DNA of 64,000 nt from Phoronis australis (lineage: Eukaryota > Phoronida > Phoronidae): positions 325,924 to 389,923 of the forward strand of contig NMRA01000427.1 in NCBI GenBank assembly GCA_002633005.1, in the 5' to 3' direction. The notes beneath the pieces were generated by a model that was given only the letters and a program-made list of their open reading frames with translations, ran no database searches and had not been told where the DNA came from. Made by a program: the position numbers and the translations under genes. Within the stretch, counting starts at the first letter, position 1, and each line of letters starts with the position of its first letter. Of this stretch, positions 58,203-64,000 are shown piece after piece.

Positions 58203-60345
58203 TAAGAGAGGTACCTTTCCTAGCCCTCGCAGTGTCTGAAGCAGAAGTAAGTTGTGACCCTGAAAAGGTTGCTGCAGTTACAGATTGGGAGACACCATCC
58301 TCAGTTTCGGATGTACGCAGTTGGCATCATATTACCGGAGATTCATTCCTGACGTCTCCATTGTTGCTGTACCGTTGTCACGTTTGACCGGGAAGAACAA
58401 ACGACGCGAGTGGGATGACTCGTACCAATTGGCATTTGACCAGCTGAAGGTGCTGCTTTCCAAACATCCAGTGTTGGAATATCCCAGGCGGCGGGGTAGG
58501 TTTATCCTAGACACGGATGCCTCGGCCTTTGGCATCTCAGGCGTACTCTCTCAGGAGCAGGGTGGCGAGGAGAGGGTCATCGGGTATGCCAGCCAAGCTC
58601 TGTAGGCGCCACAGCAGCGCTATTGCACCACCTATCGCGAACTTTTGGCAGTCGTGACGTTTGTTAAGTGGTTCCGGCAGTATCTATGGGGCCGCAACTT
58701 CCTCAACAGAACAGACCACCACTCTTTGAAGTGGTTAAGGAATTTTAAGGAACCCGTCGACATGGTTGCCAGGTGGATAGCGGTTCTCGACACATATGAC
58801 TAAGAGATTAAGCATCTGAAGAGTAATCATCTAGGTAACGCTGATGGATTGTCCCAGAAACCATATCGCAGATATCAGCGATCTGATAGTGACCAATGTG
58901 CTGATCGACGAGTTGTCGCTGCAGTGCGACGGGGATGACGTGCCGCTTGGGAATGTGAGAACCCAGAGAATGACACCTGGCTGCCTACATGGAATAAAGA
59001 TGAACTTCGTACTCTGCAACAAAACGATAAGGTCATAGGTCCAATTGTGAAATTAATGTCTGAGTCCTTGGAGAAGCCTGAGCTTAAAGCTATGCAGGGA
59101 CACTGCTGGTGTACCTGGCGTTTGTTTTCAGAGTGGAAGCTTTTGCACTTGCAAGATGGTGTTCTGTATCGGCGTTAGATCGAAGCCTGCGGCGACGGTG
59201 ATCGAATGGTGATTGTAGTCCCTCGTCAGTTACGGATTCAGGTTCACTAGCTGACGTACGACTCAAGGACAGCGGGACATCTTGGTCGCGACAAGACTAT
59301 TCGGACCATTCGTTCTCGTTTCTACTGGCCAGGGCTACAGGGTGATGTTTCTAGGTGGTGCAAGCGTTGCGAGATGTGCGCACGTTGCAAACCATATAAT
59401 GAAAAAAATAATTGCAGTTGGTCTGATACACGTTGTACCAGACGTGCGCAGGCCTCGCATGTGGGCCCATTGCACTGATCACCTGGAAATATTTTTATGC
59501 TTTATTGACATATGGTTAAAACCGAGCTGAGGAGATAGAAACCTGGCTCAAGGGTTTAGCAGTGTGACCTGGTGGGACTTGAACCCACGACCTCGAGTAA
59601 AGAAAGCGGGCACTTATTAACCAGGCCACACTGCCTCCTCTTCGTTGCAAATCAGGTCTGGGCAGAGGTCGCACACCACTTCAGCAGGGTCAAGCAGGCG
59701 TTCCATTCCAGTGCATTGCTTTAGACATACTTGGTCCTCTTCCTAAGTCGTACAATGACAAGGAATATATCATTGTGGTCGAAGACTACTTTACCAAGTG
59801 GACCGAAGCTTATGCCCTACCAAACCACACGGCTCAGACAGTCGCAGACAACTTCGCAACAGAGTTAATCTCCAGATTTGGTTTACCAGCCTACATCCAT
59901 TCTGATCAGAGTCGGGAGTTTGAGAGTAACTTGATCTCTGAACTTTGTCAGTTGCTCGGAATGCAGAAGACTAGAACCACCCCATATCATCCGCAATCCG
60001 ATGCCATTGTGCAGCGGTTTAATCGAACGGTCCAAGGGATGTTGGCCATGTTCGTAGGCAAGCATTGGAGAGACTGAGACGACCACCTACCGCGGCTCTG
60101 GTGTTACGCCATACAGATTAAAGCTCGGTCGGGAGGTGTCGCTACCTTTAGATGTTATCACTGGGAACCCTCCTGATGGTGCTGTGTCCTAGTATGCCTG
60201 TGAATAGAATGAGTGGTTGTGCCAGTCGCTGGAGAACGCCTGGACTTTTGCTCGAGAGGCGTTGAAATCAAGTTTTCGCCGGCAAAACAAGTACAACGAT
60301 GACCGAGAGAAATTTCGTAAATTTAGTAAAGTAGACTTGGACGCT
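58203..60345 (+). pseudogene. Broken Ty3/Gypsy retrotransposon pol (RT end, RNase H, integrase)
   Basis: Readable blocks in order: RT thumb (CDPEKVAAVTDWETP, then SYYRRFIPDVS after a frameshift), RNase H (LDTDASAFGISGVLSQ), the tether (GNADGLSQ) and the integrase zinc finger (GHLGRDKTIRTI, CKRCEMCARCK). The integrase core follows (ALDILGPLPKS, IHSDQSREFES, TTPYHPQSD) and then the C-terminal region (LGREVSLPLDVITGNPPDGA). The RT palm with YxDD is gone. There are several stops, and the usual VERFNRT glutamate reads VQRFNRT, so the integrase is inactive. A SINE splits the integrase at 59392-59642. Confidence 0.88.
59392..59642 (-). mobile_element. tRNA-derived SINE, copy 2, inserted in Gypsy integrase
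   Basis: The minus strand starts GAGGAGGCAGTGTGGCCTGG with a TGGTTAATAAG A-box-like region, B-box GGGTTCAAGTCCC, then the same body as 25395-25612 (ctcctcagctcggtttt, aataaagcataaaaat, gatcagtgcaatgggcc). CGTTGCAAA flanks both sides (59383-59391, 59643-59651). Removing it rejoins CARCK to the next integrase residues in frame. Confidence 0.88.
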
Positions 60346-63300
60346 TTTGCCTATCTAAAATAGCTCTCAAAGACATTGATGAAATTGGACACTTCCCAAA
60401 AATTTACTCACAATTCAAATGACAATAAATGCGTTGTTTTTTTTACTTCAGTACAAGATTTGTTGATTAAACTCAATAACAAGGGATCAAAAAGGAATTA
60501 AGTCATTAAATCAAGGTAAATGCATTGCGCATGGATTTGATTGTAGGTTTCTGATTTACATGTTTATGGATCTATGAAAATGGACTGATTGATAGGTGAT
60601 TTTTTGACAATTAGAACCTTATATCGTAAGAAATGACAATGATTCATTGAACTTAGTTGCAGGCCGACTTTGGGAAAATTCGACATCAGATCCCCAAATA
60701 TAAAGTACACTAAACGAGTTTTGTCTGTCTGAAATAAGTCTCAAGGAAATTGATGAATTTTGGACAGCTCTACAAAGTGTCCCAAAATGTTCTCACAATT
60801 CAAATGATAATAAACTTTTTATTGGCTTAGGAACCAGATTACTGGGTTTTAAGTTTACAAACCGTAGATCGAAAAAGAAGTTTAAGTACTTAAACAAATG
60901 AAATTTGACTCATTGGTCATCAAATTAGAAAGGTTTTCTTTGCACTCCCTTGAGGGTGCGCGCATGCATGGCACACCCACGTTAAAAATAAGGTGTAACC
61001 ATGCAGTAAGCCTACGTAGAATCTCAGTTACTTACGGGAACTGAATGTGAACTCCAGACGTTGAAGTGTGTACATTTTTGGGACACACACTATATCATTC
61101 ACCCCCGCAACCAGAAACTGGACTACCGGCTGTGTTTCACCTAGGGATTCTGAAACGGCCGCAAAGCATTCATACCAGGCACCTAGGGACCCCACCTTTC
61201 CAGAAAATTACTTCAAAGAATGGCCATAGTATAATGAAGTGTTCCTCGAAACTGGATCATAATAAAACAAACCTTGACCTTCAACTCAGAGCAGAGGAAT
61301 AGGTACATGTACGAATACACTATTGGAACGTAGCTATAGTTACTTCAGGCAACTCTCAGCTTTCCGTCAGCGCGCTTGCCCTGGACCCATTCTTACTCTC
61401 CGTGAAACTTTGTTGGTTCACGGTTACTCAAATCTTGATGGCTGCATCCCCGATATTACCCCCACCTATGGCGGATGTGGGGGTTTAGGTATATGGTGAC
61501 ATCCAGAGAACAGGGGGAAGGGGTGGCGATAGCAAGGGATAGGTTGGCGAAGTCAAATTGGTTTTATTCGCCCCCCTCGATCCCCCCAATAGTTTTTTCC
61601 TTCCTACGGGACTGAATCTAAATAATTAACCGATATTTTCTGTTTTTCTTGAAAACAATAGTCACCAACATGAAGACTCTTCAAACATATCGCAGATATT
61701 TGTCATTGCTTCAGTGACCACTGTCATTGTTAAATTGCACGCAATCGCAGACTGAAAAGTTTGCTACAATAAACAGAGAAGAATAGTGAAACGTTAAATT
61801 GTAAAATACTATCATGTATATGTTTGTGACAGAAAGTTAACAAATGCATCGCGGTGAGACAAGGAAATGCACACATGGTATCTTCAGAGGAAACAGAACT
61901 CCAGTTCTCAAAGGGGTTTGCCTTTCATAACACTCGTGAATGGACTCATCACCCTTTCTTCATTCTGTCAAAAACTGCATTCAAAGAAAGAAAAGTTTCG
62001 AGTCTTCTCATATCTGAAGCACATAAGCACAGCAACTTCATTCTCTCTTGTATGCTTGACCCTTTCACTCCCGCTGAAAACCAAGCTAGACTTATAAGAA
62101 AAATAAAGCCAAAACCCCCGCAAAATCGGCACTTTTCACTCCAATACAACCACTTACTTGCCGATGCCAACTTTAGATTCCGAAAGCAAATTTCCAATCG
62201 ATTCCAAAAATGAGATCCACAAATACTGTCAATCCATTACATTTTTTCCAAATCTGGCTTGTTTGAGGGCTACCTGAAATCGCCGTCAATGGGGCTATTC
62301 GGAAAATCTGCAACAACTAGAGGGCGTGCGTGTACTAGTGGTGATAGATTAACAGCCTCGATTTCGCGAGCCCTTTAAATACATGGTGAAATGGCTTGCA
62401 GCCGTGCCAACTGAATCTGAGATTGCGTAAAAAGGGTGCTTCTATGAGAGGAAGTAAGCACGACCTCATACAAAGGTAAGGTTTGTGATTATTTTTACGA
62501 TTATTCCATGATTATTCTACCGATGCCTGTTAACTGAGGCACTCGCCGATGTCGACTTCGCGGCAGTCAGTCGCCAGCCAGAGTCTGGTTAATCTTTGTA
62601 TGTTGTGATATGTGATACGATACTTGACGTAGCAATCGGGATCTTTTCGTACATCAAAGCATTATTATTGTTTGGAATGATTTCTAAAAGTTTATCAGTG
62701 ACAGTTACATCAATCAATGCTGAATGTTTATGCTGTCAACTCGATACAGGTTAATGAGTTAAGATTACAATCCAATCCCAATGGCAAAGGGTACGTGAGT
62801 GATAAATATCCATTGCATTAGACTATTTGTTTACTCCCTATCATATGTCTTCTGGAAATCTATTACACGTTGAAATGGAAATCTATCACGTCAGTTTTCA
62901 CGTAACCTTTGGTTTTTAGGTTTGAAGGCTTGTACCGTGCAGAGGAGATATGCATCGCTTCTGCACCGTCCCTGAATGGACAAAAATTGGTTTTTAGCAT
63001 TTGACTGTAGCTAACCAACAAGATCTTCCCATCCAGTGCAGATCTGTTGTCAAAGCCTACTTTCAATATTGGAGACGACGAACAAAGCCTTTGAAAAGGA
63101 ACAGCTATTTTTAAAGTCATTTTGTTAAATTACTTATTCAGGTCCCGAGGGGGGATTGGCATGGGGGGTTGTAATATTTGGTACAACTGAATGTGTGGAA
63201 AAAACAGGTAATACATGTTTGGGGAAAAGAGCATGGTGAGATAATTCTTAACCTTCACGAAGTCCCTTCAAGTTGATTTCATGAAACTGTTTTGCTACTT

Positions 63301-64000
63301 GTATCAATTGTAAAACCAGGAAAATATATTACATTTTCCGAATTCACAGTGACTGAATAGTCTTAACTCATGCCTTGAAATGTTGCAAGTCGTTATAAAT
63401 TCAAATGACTGCCATTTTTGTGAAAATTGCATTTTTGATGGTGCCTTACGATTTTCAATTACTCTTAAACAACAGAAAGATTATCCATCATTTTTAAATG
63501 ACCCAAGTCTTCATATCTTCTATTAGAAGAAAAACGGTTCCCTCAACCTTAGGCTTGAAGTATGCTTGACAGACCCATGAACCTGTAATATGAGTTTAAA
63601 TTGCTGAAAGTATCAAAATTAAAAAGGCTTGAAAATGGGCAACAAAAGTTTGAAGTTGTCTCAAAAAACTTGAATATTTTACAGACAAGTGATGCGTTTA
63701 AAGAATTGTTATGGCTAGGGATAAAAAATAAAGACACAGTTTTATGCAATACTCATTATATACACCCTTGGTTTCTGAAAATAGTAATTATTTACTTTTA
63801 TGTGAAACTGTAGACCAATCACCATATATTTTTGAAAAACAGGGATAACATTTTTGATCCAATCTGGAGTACTTAATTATTCATATTTCAATATTTGTTC
63901 CAGGTTCAGTGACATTTTAAGGCCACTTCAAGCTGTATCATAGACAAGCTTTGTTACTCCGTTCTCTTCCCACAGCACTTCCACACACCAGCAGTGCTGC
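60346..64000. other. Right-end intergenic region
   Basis: About 3.6 kb with no convincing gene. It contains two related AT-rich blocks (60355-60480 and 60732-60880, sharing tgatgaaNttggacac and ctcacaattcaaatgaNaat) and the dispersed repeat at 61718. At 62371 there is a ctttaaatac box, about 100 bp before an AAG|GTAAGG donor-like site at 62475, which could be an undetected first exon. Confidence 0.4.
61718..61862 (+). repeat. Dispersed repeat, copy 2
   Basis: It matches 38455-38602 over about 145 bp (attgttaaattgcacgcaat, gttaaattgta, atgtttgtgacagaaagtt). Same orientation, perhaps 75% alike by eye. Family not recognised. Confidence 0.6.

Noticed and set aside
61854-62213. Plus-strand ORF of 119 codons (MRQGNAHMVSSEETEL...)
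   Set aside because: Starts within the dispersed repeat, has no recognisable motif or splice support, and an overlapping frame is similarly open.

Overview
The window is eukaryotic and almost certainly from a metazoan. Genes are split by GT-AG introns, intron density resembles an invertebrate animal, intergenic DNA is AT-rich, and many degraded animal-type mobile elements are present (Penelope-like, Ty3/Gypsy, tRNA-derived SINEs, foldback MITEs). The gene content (a conserved animal-type PIK3C3, tandem HEXD-like GH20 genes, THAP fragments) fits an invertebrate deuterostome or a lophotrochozoan. I cannot fix the species from sequence alone.

Layout. (1) About 0.36-22.8 kb, minus strand: sixteen exons of PIK3C3 (class III PI 3-kinase, VPS34) run right to left, from the C2 domain (22.8 kb) through the helical domain (about 11.5-4.4 kb) to the catalytic DRHLDN loop (0.36 kb). 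The DFG/activation-loop exon and C-terminus lie off the left edge, and the short first coding exon was not found. Its introns hold foldback MITEs, degenerate tandem repeats, a (TA)n tract, a tRNA-like head and a Penelope-like 3' end with a hammerhead-like motif. (2) 23.3-30.8 kb: no convincing gene. It holds an LTR plus a gag-like ORF, a hAT-like MITE, a tRNA-derived SINE and a tRNA-like fragment. (3) 30.9-36.2 and 41.5-45.4 kb, plus strand: two tandem hexosaminidase D-like GH20 genes with the same three-exon structure. Each has a splice acceptor just before the ATG and an N-terminal signal anchor, and each keeps the catalytic Asp-Glu pair. (4) 46.07-47.2 kb, minus: three phase-compatible candidate exons of an unrecognised protein. 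(5) 48.39-51.42 kb, minus: an uninterrupted 1009-codon ORF whose centre is about 54 copies of an 11-residue, Tyr-x-Asn-rich repeat encoded by a 33-bp minisatellite. It has an N-terminal hydrophobic segment and a Trp-Trp/Cys-Cys tail. This is the most unusual object in the window. (6) 52.9-60.4 kb: a mobile-element graveyard with a frameshifted THAP remnant, a 145-bp-arm inverted repeat, a THAP ORF bracketed by 19-bp inverted repeats, an LTR-like segment and a broken Gypsy pol carrying a SINE inserted with a 9-bp target-site duplication. (7) 60.4-64 kb: diverged repeats, no convincing gene.

PIK3C3 (endosome/autophagy lipid kinase) and the HEXD-like hydrolases are housekeeping-type genes with no evident pathway link. 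They are neighbours, not an operon. The repeat protein may be a lineage-specific membrane protein. Its many acidic-flanked YxN motifs suggest a testable idea, a multivalent SH2 (Grb2-type) docking scaffold, but function is unproven.
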